Assembly: GCA_038049695.1 (NCBI GenBank)
Contig: CP142461.1
Location: forward strand, 23,753,001 to 23,817,000
Source: Cinnamomum chago
Taxonomy: Eukaryota > Streptophyta > Magnoliopsida > Laurales > Lauraceae
Length of the DNA: 64,000 nucleotides
Direction: 5' to 3'
Part shown: one piece after another, positions 13,263 to 25,223 of the stretch
How the letters are laid out: each line of letters opens with the position of its first letter
Position numbering within the stretch: the first letter of the stretch is position 1
Program-made: the position numbers and the translations under genes
The notes under the pieces: model-generated
Told to the model about the DNA's origin: nothing
Database searches by the model: none
The model's input: the letters and a program-made list of their open reading frames with translations, nothing else

Positions 13263-14082
13263 ATAGTTTTCTCAAAGAAAGTGTCTTAACAAAAGAACAC
13301 TCTAAGAGATTACAATTTAAGCTCAATGGAATTGCCTCTTGAATAGGCTAATATGAAAGTGAAAACTAAACTCACACAAACACTCTATGAATGCAAAGAT
13401 GTATGCTTATGAGGTGTGTGTGTGTGATGGCTTCAATCAAGTTCAAAAAGAAAGCTTAATCAAATATATTGCTTAAAGCAATTCAAAGTTTAAAGCTCAT
13501 AAAAGATTGATTGAAGTCTTATGCAAATCACATGTATGAAATTCAACTTGTTTATGACATGAAAATCAAGGACTAACAAGTTGTATGAAAATGGCTAATT
13601 TAGAACATGTGATGCATGTGCATGTTGTTTTCAAAACCAAATTAATTTTACTAATGTTTAAATGAATGAAAACAACAAGCAATGTTTCAACCAAGTGATA
13701 TAATCATGCAATACAAGAAATCCAAGATTTATGACTAAACATGATTAAGAAAGTTTAAAACAAAACTTGGTTTGAAAACAAAGTGATGAATCCAATTCTT
13801 GAATATCAAAGATGAAGGGAAGAATGGATTCAACACATCATTGTTATCATGCTTGAAATCAATTTCCAAAGTTTCAAACAAAGCACATAACAAATGATTA
13901 AATCAAAGTAAAACTTACTTGGAGATTTAACTTAGTTGATCCAAGCTTAAGCTTTACTTAATGACCCTTTGATGTCTCTTAGATCATCCCCTTTGTCTTC
14001 TCTCAAAGCTCCTCAAAGAGGGTTTCAAAATCTCCAACCAAAGACAAAGGAAAGAGCTCATTTAAATACCAAAAACTGCCCA

Positions 14083-14245
14083 ACGGCTAGTTTGGCCGGT
14101 TGACCGGCCATGACAGGCCGGTAGACCGGCCAAGCACAACGGTCATAAAAATAGCCGTTGTGTTTTGGGTCATCCTGCACTATGGCCGGTTAACCGGGCT
14201 AACATGGCCGGTTAACCGGCTACACTGCGGGTTGACCCCCGGTTA
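14083..14245 (-). promoter_or_regulatory. Dyad pairs and hairpin upstream of TATA, C LTR copy 1
   Basis: GGCCGGTTGACCGGCC at 14094-14109 and a sister at 14116-14131 are 22 bp apart. GGCCGGTTAACCGGG at 14184 and its sister at 14206 are also 22 bp apart. Between the pairs is a CAACGG...CCGTTG hairpin (14136-14161). Cores read TTGA or TTAA where other copies have TCGA, as expected from CpG loss on one or both strands. Confidence 0.85.
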
Positions 14246-15328
14246 ACCCCATGGTTAACCCCGCAGCACCAAAATTCCCAAAAAATGCATTTTTCACAGT
14301 TTTGCTTGGGGGAACTTTTTGGCCACTAAATCAAGCTTGGAAAACATGTTTTAAAGATTCTAAAGGTTTTTAAAACATGACATAAAAAGCCTAAAAAGTT
14401 TCAAAACTTTTAAAACAAAGGCTTGCTTGATTTCTTGGAAACTCTTTTCAAATGAAATTGCATACACAAATGATTCTTTTTGTGATGAATGTATGCAAAA
14501 CTCAAACCTAAATTCACAAGATGATTTTCCAAATATAATGCACAATGAATTAAGTTTTCAAAAGAGTTTTGGGTTCTAAAACCAATGCATCCAAGTTTAG
14601 AACCAAAACATGCATATAACACAAACTTTTCCAAATCTAAAAACCAATGCATGTATAAAACTAGATTTCAAGTTTATTTAAAAACCAATGCAAGAGTGTG
14701 AATTCAAATGATGCCAATATGCAAATGCATCCATCAAATTGCAAATACAAAAACTCTAACACAAATAACTGTTACTAGAGTAACTCCAATGCTTTCGGGA
14801 AAACAAGTCATGTGATGCAAATCTCGGGAAATGAGGTGAAACCATAAACTATAACAATTTCGGGAAATGCATTAATTTCAAGATCTATTTAAGTGAATAG
14901 GGGTCCCGTATGTCGATTATAGTCATTACTTGGTACTCCTTGAGTTCGAAGACATTCCGGGCTCCTTATGCACTTTTACTGTTTTCAAAACTTAACATGA
15001 GCTTATGGGTAGTACTAGATGTTACAATAGCAAGAATCAAGATTATAAACGGTCCATCCTAGGCATCACACTAATCCGGAAACATCGAGCAACCTATTCA
15101 GTCACCGAAAGGAATAGAATTCGCGATAACCAAGGGAAAGACTTGTGTTTAGATATAAAGAAGATATCGCGTCGTTCCATCCCGTTCAAGATTGAAATGG
15201 ATTGAACTTCGATGCATCCGAACCAACCGTGACGAGCATCGGCTCCAGACACTCTCACATATGGTCGAGTGAGTCCGAGGAGGTTAGCCAAGGTCCACAA
15301 AGAAAAATAAACCTCAAAACCCACTCCT

Positions 15329-15555
15329 CCGATCGGTCGGACCGAAGGTCCGATCGATCGGCTGAAATTTCTGTACCAGCGCATCATGCCAGGCAGACCG
15401 CATCGCTCGAGCGAATCTAAGGGTTCGCTCGAGCGAACTCATCGGTCGAGCGGTTATTTAAATGCGTTCGAGCGACCAGGCTACTGGAAAACTCGTATCC
15501 CTTTCTGGACAGGTCGCTCGAGCGAACTCTCATGGTCGCTCGAGCGAACTGTCCA
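15329..15555. promoter_or_regulatory. Mixed dyad cluster in LTR A copy 3
   Basis: CCGATCGATCGG-type sites (15329-15362) are followed by several TTCGCTCGAGCGAA-type sites (15403-15550). The other A copies carry only the first type. Confidence 0.8.
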
Positions 15556-17392
15556 GAAACTGAATTCCGGGTAGTTCAGTTCCTCTCTTTCTCTTCCTTT
15601 TTCCTTTCCAACACTTATACAAATGAGTTTTTCCTTACTTCAACAACATCCTAATTACAATAAAACTCCCATCAAGACTTCAATGAATCATTAAATCCAA
15701 CCTCTTTCTTCACATTCAATCCCCAAACAAGGAGAGGGAGTTCCCATCATAGACAAGGGTTCATTTGAGTCAACATTTATAGATAAACAAGGTCTATTAA
15801 TCACATTTCCATAACCAAGGATGTTTTAGCACAACTCTATAAATGAGTATCAATTTCAAATCAATGTAGCTCATAAACATAACCATGAATAGCCAAACCA
15901 ATCCTATTCCTTATAAAACCATATGAGTAAACTTGATCAAATGAAATGCATACCTCTCTAAGAGATTAACAAGATAGAAACAACCATTAATGTGCAAATT
16001 TCGAAATCCATATATATGTGACAAGGAGCATATGTGCAACATGTATCCAATGATCAAAAACAAGAAATAAACTTGGGATTTTCTCATAAAACTTTGATAA
16101 CATTAAAACCATCCATTCATCCACTTGCCTTGGGTTCCAATCTAGCAAAACAAGCTCCTAATCACCCCTCAAGCTCAAGATCCACAATCTCTACAAAAAC
16201 CCCCCAAAAAAGCCCTAAAATGGGTTAAACAATGAAATGACAAGGAAACCTCTCAATAATCAAGGTGGAGCTTCTCTAAGGCTAGAAGATTACAAATCTA
16301 GAAGATGAAGAAGAACACTTACTTGGATGACTTTCAAATGAGAAGAACAAGCTCAAGGAAGGTCTCAATGTTGATCGATTTCTCCAAAAATGCTATCAAG
16401 ATGAAGCTTGCAAGGAGAGGAAGAGATTGATGATCTCCATTTCTAGTTTGGTGCAAGATTGGTGTGGCTTGGAGATGAAGAAGCAAGAAGAAGAGGAGAA
16501 AGCAAGAAAACCCTAGACTCAAAAGGGTTGTGCTGGAACAATGAAAAATGGAAGAGGAAGGGGATGGGTTCCTCTTATAAGCAAGGAGGTTTGGGTCCCA
16601 CAACTTAAGGAACTTGGGTGGCTGAAATCATCTAATTCGGGACCTCGGATGGATTCGACGAAGAAGGAAGAAATGATCGTCGAAATATCTAGTTTCCAAA
16701 AAGTATATGTTTCGCGGGTTTCGGGAATATCAAGTTTTGGGTACAGATTTGGTGTGCAATGACTGTTTTGCCCTCAAGGCCAAGAAATCGGGTTTCGGGT
16801 TCTCAAATGGATACGGGATCAACATGAAAGTTGTAGGATTCCTCAAGATGAATGCAACGGGCCAAAAACACAATACGAAACCTGTGAGAACCCGACTCCT
16901 AATCTCTCGGATTAGTGTTGTTTTATTTGTGGATTAGTTCTTTTAGTGGGATTAGTAGTTGTTGGGTTGAGTTTGTGAGCTAGAATGATTTTTCTTCTAG
17001 TTTTGGGCTTTTGAGTGCTTTGGTAGCTTGTGGGGCCCTTTGGGGGTTCCCTTTTCGGCTTTGCATTTTCTTGTGAGATTTTCCCGATTGGTTTCGTATT
17101 GTGTTTTTGGCCCGTTGCATTCATCTTGAGGAATCCTACAACTTTCATGTTGATCTCGTATCCATTTGAGAACCCGAAACCCGATTTCTTGGCCTTGAGG
17201 GCAAAACAATCTTTTCACACCAAATATGTACCCAAAACTCGATATTCTCGAAACCCGCGAAACATACACTTTTTGGAAACTAGATATTTCGACGATCATT
17301 TCTTCCTTCTTCGTCGAATCCATCCGAGGTCCCGAATTAGATGATTTCAGCCACCCAAGTTCTTTAAGTGGTGGGACCCAAACCTCACTTGT

Positions 17393-17400
17393 TTATAAAA
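17393..17400 (+). promoter_or_regulatory. TATA box of LTR A
   Basis: TTATAAAA about 510 bp from the LTR start, followed by CCCTTCCCCTTCC-type leader. The equivalent position in other A copies keeps a TATAA-like box. Confidence 0.7.
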
Positions 17401-18254
17401 GGAGACCCTTCCCCTTCCTCTTCCATTTTTCATTGTTCCAGCACAACCCTTTTGAGTCTAGGGTTTTCTTGCTTTCTCCTCTTCTTCTTGCTTCTCCATC
17501 TCCAAGCCACACCTAGAGCTCATCAATCAAGCAATAGAGATCATCATCTTCTTCCTCATCTTACAAGCTTTCCATTGGTATCATTTGTGAAGAGAACCCT
17601 CCATCACAAGGCTTCCATTGAGCTTACTCTTGCCATTAGAGGACCTTCCAAGTAAGTGATTCTTCCCATCTCCTAGATTAGTGTTCCTCTAGCTCTTGAG
17701 AAGCTCCATTTGTATTATTGAAAGCTCTTTCACTTTCATTCTTTGTGTAACCCATTTTAGGGTTGTTTTTGGGGGTTTTTGATTGTAGCTTGGAAGTGAG
17801 CTTAAGAAGGGATTAGGAGCTTGGTTTGTGAGATTGGAACCCAAGGCAAGTGGTTGATTGGATCGTTTTGATTATTAACATGTTTTGTGAGAAAATCTTG
17901 ATTCATTAATGGTTTTGGTGATTTTAATAGTTGTCTTTAATATGATTAATATTGATTTCAAGATGTGCTTATTGATGAGTTATTTCTCCCTTGTTAATCT
18001 CTTGGAAATGTATGTATCATAGTGTCAAGATTTCAAATGGTTTCACATGAATGAGTTTTCTCCACTTTTGAGATTTATTGTGAATGGAAAGGATGGAAAT
18101 GGAGGAACTTGAAATGAGGAGCTCTTTAGCTCATTTTAATGTCTTGGAAACATGTGTTTAAGTCTCCTTATGTATAATTCTATGTGATTGATTATATGTT
18201 GGAAGGAAATGAAACAAAAAGGAAAAAAATCAAGTTCCCGGACCTGCACTGCGC

Positions 18255-18365
18255 CCAGGTCCGATCGATCGGACGTTCAGACCGATCGATCGGACTGACT
18301 TTTAACTGTAAGGATTTTTCAGCCGATCGATCGGACCCTGTACATTTCAGACCGATCGATCAGTT
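18255..18365. promoter_or_regulatory. Dyad cluster in LTR A copy 2
   Basis: Four CCGATCGATCGG-type dyads, centres near 18266.5, 18287.5, 18328.5 and 18357.5; the first pair is 21 bp apart. Confidence 0.8.
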
Positions 18366-21300
18366 TGAGTCCAGTGAAATTTGATACTTGTTTTTTTTGG
18401 AAACCTTTGGGCCTTCTATGAGTCCTAGGGGTGTATACCTTAGTGTTAAGACCAATTGTACCCTAATCTAAGGTCTCTAAGACTAGAGAACTAAAAGAAA
18501 AGAATGGTGTTGATTAGACACTAATTCTTGGTTTCAGGTGGGACCCTGGCTACCCTTTTTGGACTGTTTGGACCATGTGTGAGAATGTCTTGAGCCGACG
18601 CGCCTCACGGTTGGTTCGGTGGCATCGAAGTCCAATTCATTTCAATCTTGAACGGGATGGAACGACGCGATATCTTCTTTATATCTAAACACAAGTCTTT
18701 CCCTTGGTTATCGCGAATTCCATTCCTTTCGGTGACTGAATAGGTTGCTCGATGTTCCGGATTAATGTCATGCCTAGGATGGACCGTTGATAATCTTGAT
18801 TCTTGCTATTGTAACATCTAGAACTACCCATAAGCTCAAGTTAAGATTTTAAAATAGTAAAAGTGCATAAGGAGCCCGGAATGTCTTTAAACTCAAGGAG
18901 TACCAAGTAATTGTTATAATCGACATACGGGACCCCTATTCACTTAAATAGATCTTGAAACCGATATTTTTACCCGAAATTGTTATAGTTCATTGTTTCA
19001 CCTCTTTTCCCGAGATTTGCATTACATGACTTGTTTTCCCGAAAGCATTGGAGTTACTTTAGTAACAGTTATTTGTCCCAAGATGTATTCCCGATATGAA
19101 GTGACAGTGTGCCCTTGAGCACCCCCGGTTTACCCGTTTAGTTACTGTACTTGATTTACTTGCATATGTCTCGATTGGTTTTGACCTATGAGTCGGCATC
19201 ACTAAGCTTGGATACCTTGTCGGTTTGATCCACCGACTTGGAAATCCCTCTCCCGTCCCGCCAGCTGCAGTTTGGATCCCGATACCCGGTTATTGCCGTG
19301 GTCCCGTCCCGATACCCGGTTCGCTACCGTGGTCCCGTTCCCGTATATTTATTATTGTATATATGATTTACGTTGAGTCTCCTCACCTTGTGTGACTGAG
19401 ACCAACGTCCCGCTCTTGTCACTTCGGTGATAGAGGACTTAGCTTCTTGTGATTGCCATCTTGCCAGTTCCCGATTCCTTGGATACCTGACATGTTTTAT
19501 ATTGCTTACTTGCTTTCCGATAAATGATTCGTTTCCTTTATGAAAGTTGTTATGTAAACAAGTGCTAATATTCTCCAATGTAAATTCAGTTATTATTATA
19601 TTGTCTTCTGTTCTTTGTACCCGCACATGTTTTAAATGGATGCCGGTTGGGCGAATACCCATGCTTTTACATATGTTTCAAACGATCGATGGTTTTACTA
19701 GATTTATGTGATTACACATGTTTTAAATGAATACCCGAATTGTTAAATATCCGTGCTTTGTTTTAAATGGCATTTGGCTTGTGAGATTCCTATGTTTATA
19801 CCGTTTTAAATGATTACCCGATTTGTCAAAATCCATGATTTGAAATATGTTTCAAATGACACTTGTTTACCAGATCCCTACGTTTATACCTGTTTTAAAT
19901 GATACCCGACTTGTTTAAATATCCATGCTTTGAAATACGTTTAAATGACTAGTTTTGTCAGATTTCTTTGGTTACACCGGTTTTAAATGAACACCCGGTT
20001 TGTTAAATATCCGTATTTTTCACATATGTTTCAAATGGACATTGGTTTTGCCAGACTGCTATGGATACCTGATTTGTTGTATACTTGTGTTTTACTTAAG
20101 TTTCAAATGAACGTTTGTTTTGTCAAACCACTATATTTATACATGTTTTAGACAAATACCCGATTGTCAAATATCTATGATTATAGATGATGTAAATGAA
20201 TACATGTTTTATTAGATGTTCATGTTTTACCGTGCTTGAAATGAATACAAGTTTTCCCCGAGATTCCCGACTTTGCACCCGTTTAATTATATGTAGCATT
20301 TGATCGATTAGCATGATTTATTATATGTTTTATGCTTTAGTATATTTGTGATCCTTTCATCCACCTGCCAGACCGTCGTGTCTGACCCACTGCTTTTGGT
20401 ACTCAGGTTCAGATTTCTTCGCCCCGAGTTGAGTGCTTTTGTTGGCTGTAGAGCCATGCTTTGCAGGTTAGTTTGTCGGCTATGTCATGTAGACATTGAG
20501 CTTGACATCGGAGCTACGTCACATTTGGGTAGTAGTTTATAGCTTATTGTTGTATGGCTTTTGTTAGCCTTTTCCTTGGGATTCTTAATTAATGTACATT
20601 GATAATTGTAACTTGAACATATTTGGGAATGTAATATCCTGTTACTGTCAGCTCTGTAATTTATTGTGATGGTTACTCCAGTCTGATATGATTCTTGATA
20701 TAATAGCTTAGTGCTAAAGGTTGAGTGCGACGCGGAATCCGATGGCCACGGACTTCGGGTCGCAACGCCACAAGTGCTTCCGCAAAATATTCAGAATGTG
20801 TTGTCTTCACACACGCGGATCCTGGGAGAAGTAAAATATATTTATGCTTAATCCCATTTCCCGCCCCTGAGGTTCTGGTTCGGGGGCGTGACAAAACCAA
20901 TCGGGAAAATCTCACAAGAAAATGCAAAGCCGAAAAGGGAACCCCCAAAGGGCCCCACAAGCTACCAAAGCACTCAAAAGCCCAAAACTAGAAGAAAAAC
21001 CATTCTAGCTCACAAACTCAACCCAACAAATACTAATCCCACTAAAAGGACTAATCCACAAACAAAACAACACTAATCCAAGAGATTAGGGGTCGGGTTC
21101 TCACACTGTTGGTCTGATCCACCGACTTGGAGATCCCCCTCTTGTCCCGCCAGTTACAGTTTGGATCCCGCTACCCGGTCATTACCGTGGTCTTGTCCCG
21201 ATGCCGCAGATTGCTACTGTGGTCCCCGATGCCCGGCTCGCTACCGTGGTCATGTATAGTATTGTATATGTATATGTATATGTATTTATATGAGATCCAC

Positions 21301-22088
21301 TGTTTCTCCTCACCTCGAGTGACTGAGATCAATGCCTAGTTATTGCTCTATCACCTTAGTGATAGAGGACTTAGCTTCGTGTGGTTGTCATCTTGCTTGT
21401 TTTCCGTTTCCTTGGTCACCTTACATGTTTTACATTGCATCCTTGTAATTGAATAAATGTTTTATCTCGTTCATAGAAATTGTTATTTAAACAGGTTTAC
21501 ATGTTTTGAAGGTAAATTCATTTATTTTCATATTGTTGTTGTATTTTCCTCCATTTGCCAAACCGTCGTGTTTGACCTACTCTTTGGTACTCAGGTCCCG
21601 TTGTTGGATATCCCGAGGAGGAGCTTGAGGAGGCGGTCGTAGAACCGCAACAGTTAGTTGAGTGGCTTGCTGATGACGTCATGTAGACGTTCGGTTGCTA
21701 TGAGAGGCTTATCATTTTGGGGAAACTTTTAACCATTCTTTGGATTGGTATTTTGTTATATTGGCCTTGTGGGCCTCTATTTCTGGAGAAATGTAATTAA
21801 ATGTTATTTGTATAAACTTTAACCTACTTTGGGTAACATGCTAATGTTCATTGTTCATTCTGATACAATATTTTAGACTTGTGTTATTGTCTTGATGACC
21901 AAGGATAGTTGGACTATTTGATTTGCTACACGCTTCCGCACTTAAAAGAAATATTCATTTATGGTTGTGATATCCTCACCGCGGACACCTTTGGGAAATT
22001 AAATAAACGTAAGTTATTATTAAACAGATGTAATGTCCCGATCCTGGATCCGTCCTTCGGATTCCCGGTCCGGGGTCGCGACATGACT

Positions 22089-23012
22089 CAAGCGGAATAG
22101 ACTTCTTGGACTTCTAGACTTTCCAAAACTTTGGGATTCCTTAAACTCTTTGGTCATCACCAAAAGGCTTTTGGTAGCCTTCAAACTCTTTGATTAAGAG
22201 TCCAACTTTACTTTCCTTCTTCGTCTCGGACATCGCCAAAATTTACAAATTTAGAAAAATTACATAAATTCCTATGCCTCAATTATGAGACTTACATGGT
22301 AATCTAAACATGGAAATAAAAGGGTTATACGGAAATTCACCATGCCTTGCCCTTTTGCGGGAAAACAAGGAAACCATGATGCCCTTTACACTTAGCCTCA
22401 AATAAACCAATAACCATAAAAAAAAAAAGGTGAAAGAGTTGTGGGCCATATGGAGAGGACATTATCACCTGCAAATTAATATCTCATACAACAAAGCATC
22501 TCACAAAACTAGGTTACCAAACCACAATGGAAAAACAAGATGCCAAAGGTAGTCACCCTTTTAATACATGCACTTCGTAGAGGGGGTCCAGGGGTGTCCC
22601 CCGGCGGGGGTCTAGCTACCCGGTCAGCTGCGGGGGCCCAGGGGGCAGCACACCCGGCGGGGTGATCCTGTGTTCCCGGTCGACTGCCCAGAGGGCTCGG
22701 TCGACTGACCCTACAGGCACCCGGTCGAAAGAGCGCGGGGCTAGGTCGACCCCCCTAACGAAAGCAGAAAATTGGGTTCTTTTTAATTCAAGTCCTAACA
22801 CCTCTAAACACTTTTAAAGGCTCTCAACGGCTTCCTACCATCTTTCCATCATAATTAAACCCTTTTGTGACTATCCAAACATGGATTTACTACATAAAGT
22901 AAGCAAACCCAATCATAACTGATCCTTACATAGCCCTATGTCTATCCTCTTCACATCTCATGCAAAGATTAGATCTAGATCGCTGATCTAACATGATTAG
23001 AGATGAGGATTA
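22089..23012 (-). other. Copia 5' leader, part 1 (next to PBS)
   Basis: Leader of the copia element whose gag is at 1-960. Coding potential is not seen. At 22590-22745 it holds a GC-rich patch with several CGGTCGAC words, resembling half-dyads of the LTR clusters. Together with 961-1847 the leader would be about 1.8 kb, which is long. Confidence 0.65.
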
Positions 23013-23024
23013 GCTCTCATACCA
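23013..23024 (-). other. Primer-binding site, initiator-Met tRNA type
   Basis: The minus strand reads TGGTATGAGAGC, one mismatch from the usual plant copia TGGTATCAGAGC. It sits 2 bp from the LTR end, as expected. Confidence 0.85.
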
Positions 23025-23026
23025 AT

Positions 23027-24709
23027 TGTTGGAAGTAGGTGGGCCTCGTGGAAAAATTTTCAAAACTTTTTGACCTACTTGACTCAGGGATCAAGTGTCC
23101 AGAAGGCCATTAACCATATCCAGGATGCAATCCCTCATTCTCATCAATCATGTACAACAATATAACATATCTAGAAGATAGAAATCACCAACTACATGCA
23201 ACAAAATAATCTACCACAAGAGGAGAAACAGATTATACCTTTGGAGCCCGGTAGTGCTCTAATCGAGGAGAAGACAATCAACTAGAACAAGAACTCTTCT
23301 TGAAGCAATTAGAGATCTCCAAGACCTTGTTGTCTTCCACGCTATGACCTTCTATCAGATCTCTTTTCTCAAGAAGATGGGTGGAATCTCCAAGAGAAAA
23401 CCCTAAAGGAAACTAGAAGAGAACTAGAAGAGGGAGAGAGAGATAGAGTAGTGTGCAACTCTTGCACAATATGGGCTGGGTGTGAATCACAATAATGGAA
23501 TATTGCATGGACGTCCAAGGGTGTTTATTCCCTTATTTATAACCCTCATGACTCCTCTTTTAACTCTCTTACTAATTTGTATTAGAAGTCACACTTCCAC
23601 ACAAATTAGTAGCTTACTATTACCACTATTAGAAGTCTCACTTCAAATAGAAATAGTAACTTTCTAATTCCTTCCTTTTAGAGCTCAAGTAAGATTAGTA
23701 ACTATCTAATATCTTGGGCTAGCGTGGGGACCACTAGGGATTCCTTAGAAAGATAGCTCCAACTAGGACACGCGACCCTACATCTCATGTGCAATCCGGG
23801 CCCACAGTTAATAGCAAATAACACCACTATATAAATGCAATTGCACTCCAGTCTTAGGAATAAATTACAATGAAGACCCTAAATTTCTTAATTACCACAA
23901 GTAGGCCCCTCTATCATTATCCATTGATCAATTTGAATAAATCTGTCCCATCCAATCTTAGATCCACATCTTATTATCCTTGAGCCCCAATTAATCACAG
24001 TGATCATCAGTACCATCCAATTAACTCTTAATCGAGATGGGTGCGCACTTACAAATGATAAATCTATTAATTGGCACAAGGGGATAATATAGATAGATTC
24101 CATCTTAATCATTGTATATTCCCACAGTCCTACTACCACGTACCCAAGACACCGAGGTGTTGACCTACAGTTGACCTCACTCATTGGTGACTCAAAGCAA
24201 ATGAATAGACAGAAACTTGAGTTCATCAATGTCTCAGGATTGAGAGCCTATTACTAGGGAATTATGAGAGCAGTCCTTAAATCAAGACGGTATTTCATAA
24301 GGTGCTTCTCATGGTCCCTCAGTACATCCAATGTACCAGCACCGTGATCTAGAATCTTCCATTCTTATGATCGAGACAAATCACACTATCTCATAGTGAT
24401 CAAAGTACTGCAACCTTATCAGATGAGATGCCCAGTCTCATCACTGGTTGTGAAGATATTTTTAAGTTTAAGATTTGTGACACATGTCTCTCGTATGTGG
24501 ATCTCATCCATATATATATATATATCACATCTAATATACTAATGGGACCCGATTCATTTCATGAACCATTATATCATATGTATTGGTCATGTGCATTAAG
24601 TAATAAAACATCATTCATCTTATGAAAGGAAAGCATGATTTTATTGATAAATATAGAAATTAATCAATTTATTACATCAACTGATGGATTGAGACCACAC
24701 AATTTAACA
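23027..24709 (-). mobile_element. 5' LTR of the copia element, about 1.68 kb
   Basis: The minus-strand 3' end is ...TACTTCCAACA, next to the PBS, so this boundary is firm. The outer boundary is placed at TGTTAAATTG (24709) because it gives TG...CA ends; it cannot be checked with a TSD since the partner LTR is outside the window. TATA on the minus strand is at 23531-23543 (GGTTATAAATAAGG). A TA microsatellite lies at about 24512-24528. The element inserted about 100 bp beyond the stop codon of the SPH gene. Confidence 0.75.
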
Positions 24710-24812
24710 TCATATACTGAAGTTCTTACTCATCGAATCATAATCAGAGTAGCTCGATGACTCTATGTAACCCATTTCAAGCGAGTTATTATCTTCACCA
24801 TCAGTTCTTGTA

Positions 24813-25223
24813 TCAATTTGGCCAAGAATACATATACTCCCAGAACCCAGTATTTTGATCCCAACCATACATGCCTTCCTTGGAGATCAACCACAGGCAC
24901 CTGGACTCGCACCTGCCCCAATCCCTCTGAAATGAGTAGGCATCGAAATGGAACCCGCCGAAGTTCTCCCAGCTCACATCGCAGTAGAAAAGTGTCGTTC
25001 CAATCACATTCACGGAAAATTCCCACCCGAATTCACCTCCATCTGCCACTGTGTGCTCACCCAGATCAGTGTCTTTGGACTGGCAGTGAAGGTTGATGCT
25101 CTTCCCACTGCCTAGACGATTCATAACACTCGTATGCACTTTTTCTAAAACTGCAGCCTCACATAAAGCCAGTACTGCAAGTGCCATGAACAGATAGCTG
25201 GGACTTCTCATCTTCTGGTACAT
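24813..25223 (-). CDS. S-protein homologue (plant self-incompatibility S1 family), secreted
   Basis: A single-exon ORF of 136 aa. Residues about 5-24 (MRSPSYLFMALAVLALCEAA) look like a signal peptide, so Met5 (codon at 25209-25211) is at least as likely a start as Met1. The mature part has the S1-family layout: VHTSVMNRLGSGKSINLHCQ, then DLGEHTVADGGEFGWEFS, then TTLFYCDVSW, then an FDAYSFQRDWGRCESRCLWLISKEGMYGW block and a short aromatic tail. The four expected cysteines are present (47, 81, 105, 109), which in this family form two disulfides. Family members are small secreted proteins; one acts as the pollen-rejection ligand in poppy, most have no known role, and I infer no specific one here. 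Length is normal and no break is seen. A copia LTR ends about 100 bp downstream. Expression is unknown. Confidence 0.93.
   Translation of the reverse strand: MYQKMRSPSYLFMALAVLALCEAAVLEKVHTSVMNRLGSGKSINLHCQSKDTDLGEHTVADGGEFGWEFSVNVIGTTLFYCDVSWENFGGFHFDAYSFQRDWGRCESRCLWLISKEGMYGWDQNTGFWEYMYSWPN

Larger units (their letters stand above)
12866..14761 (-). mobile_element. SIRE-like copia solo LTR C (copy 1), 1.9 kb
   Basis: Plus-strand ends are TGAAAGTCCACGAGGATCC and CTCTAACA; perfect TSD CAAAT (12861-12865 and 14762-14766). It has the family's G-run (11 G near 12895-12905), four copies of a roughly 36-bp repeat (13118-13262), the dyad array (14083-14245) and a TATA-like box on the minus strand near 14059-14070. 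Family identity comes from the full element at 43438-50998. Confidence 0.92.
16883..20893 (+). mobile_element. Gypsy-type solo LTR A (copy 2), 4.01 kb, inserted head-to-head in copy 3
   Basis: Starts TGTGAGAACCCGACTCC, ends GGTTCGGGGGCGTGACA; perfect TSD AAACC (16878-16882 and 20894-20898). TATA box TTATAAAA at 17393-17400, followed by a pyrimidine-rich leader and a GTAAGT site at 17652-17657. CCGATCGATCGG dyads lie at 18255-18365, tandem repeats at about 19620-20260. It sits inverted in its own family member, about 225 bp inside that copy's start, so the two form a long inverted repeat. Confidence 0.92.
8058..21105 (-). mobile_element. Gypsy-type solo LTR A (copy 3), about 4.3 kb net, carrying three younger insertions
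   Basis: In its own direction it starts at 21105 (TGTGAGAACCCGACCCC) and ends at 8058 (...GGGCGTGACA). TSD CTGTT is perfect (8053-8057 and 21106-21110). Nested inside are B2 (8491-11295), C (12866-14761) and another A in opposite orientation (16883-20893). A local tandem duplication of about 140 bp (12650-12785 versus 12786-12860 plus 14767 onward) explains why it is longer than the other A copies. TATA-like CTTATAAGAGG on the minus strand is near 16571-16583, and GTAAGT at 16317-16322. Confidence 0.88.
1848..22083 (+). mobile_element. Gypsy-type solo LTR B1 (copy 1), about 3.1 kb net, split by two A LTRs
   Basis: Starts TGTAAGACCC and ends GGGGTCGCGACA. TSD is TGACC (1843-1847) versus TGACT (22084-22088). 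Without the two nested A insertions (3302-7383 and 8058-21105, each plus 5 bp of TSD) it is about 3.1 kb, like copy 2 at 40663-53579 once its insertions are removed. There is no internal coding region, so it is a solo LTR left by recombination. A GTAAGT donor-like site lies at 2579-2584. The dyad-rich section is split by the A insertion and lies at 3180-3301 and 7389-7600. The 3' part (21111-22083) shares the 'GAGTCGGCACCACTAAGCTT' block with A LTRs, so A and B are related families. Confidence 0.85.

Noticed and set aside
16883..20893. DNA transposon with TGT..ACA terminal inverted repeats
   Set aside because: The end similarity is only the short TG...CA of LTRs. The TSD is 5 bp, a TATA box lies inside, and at 61795-61808 the same start directly follows a polypurine tract.
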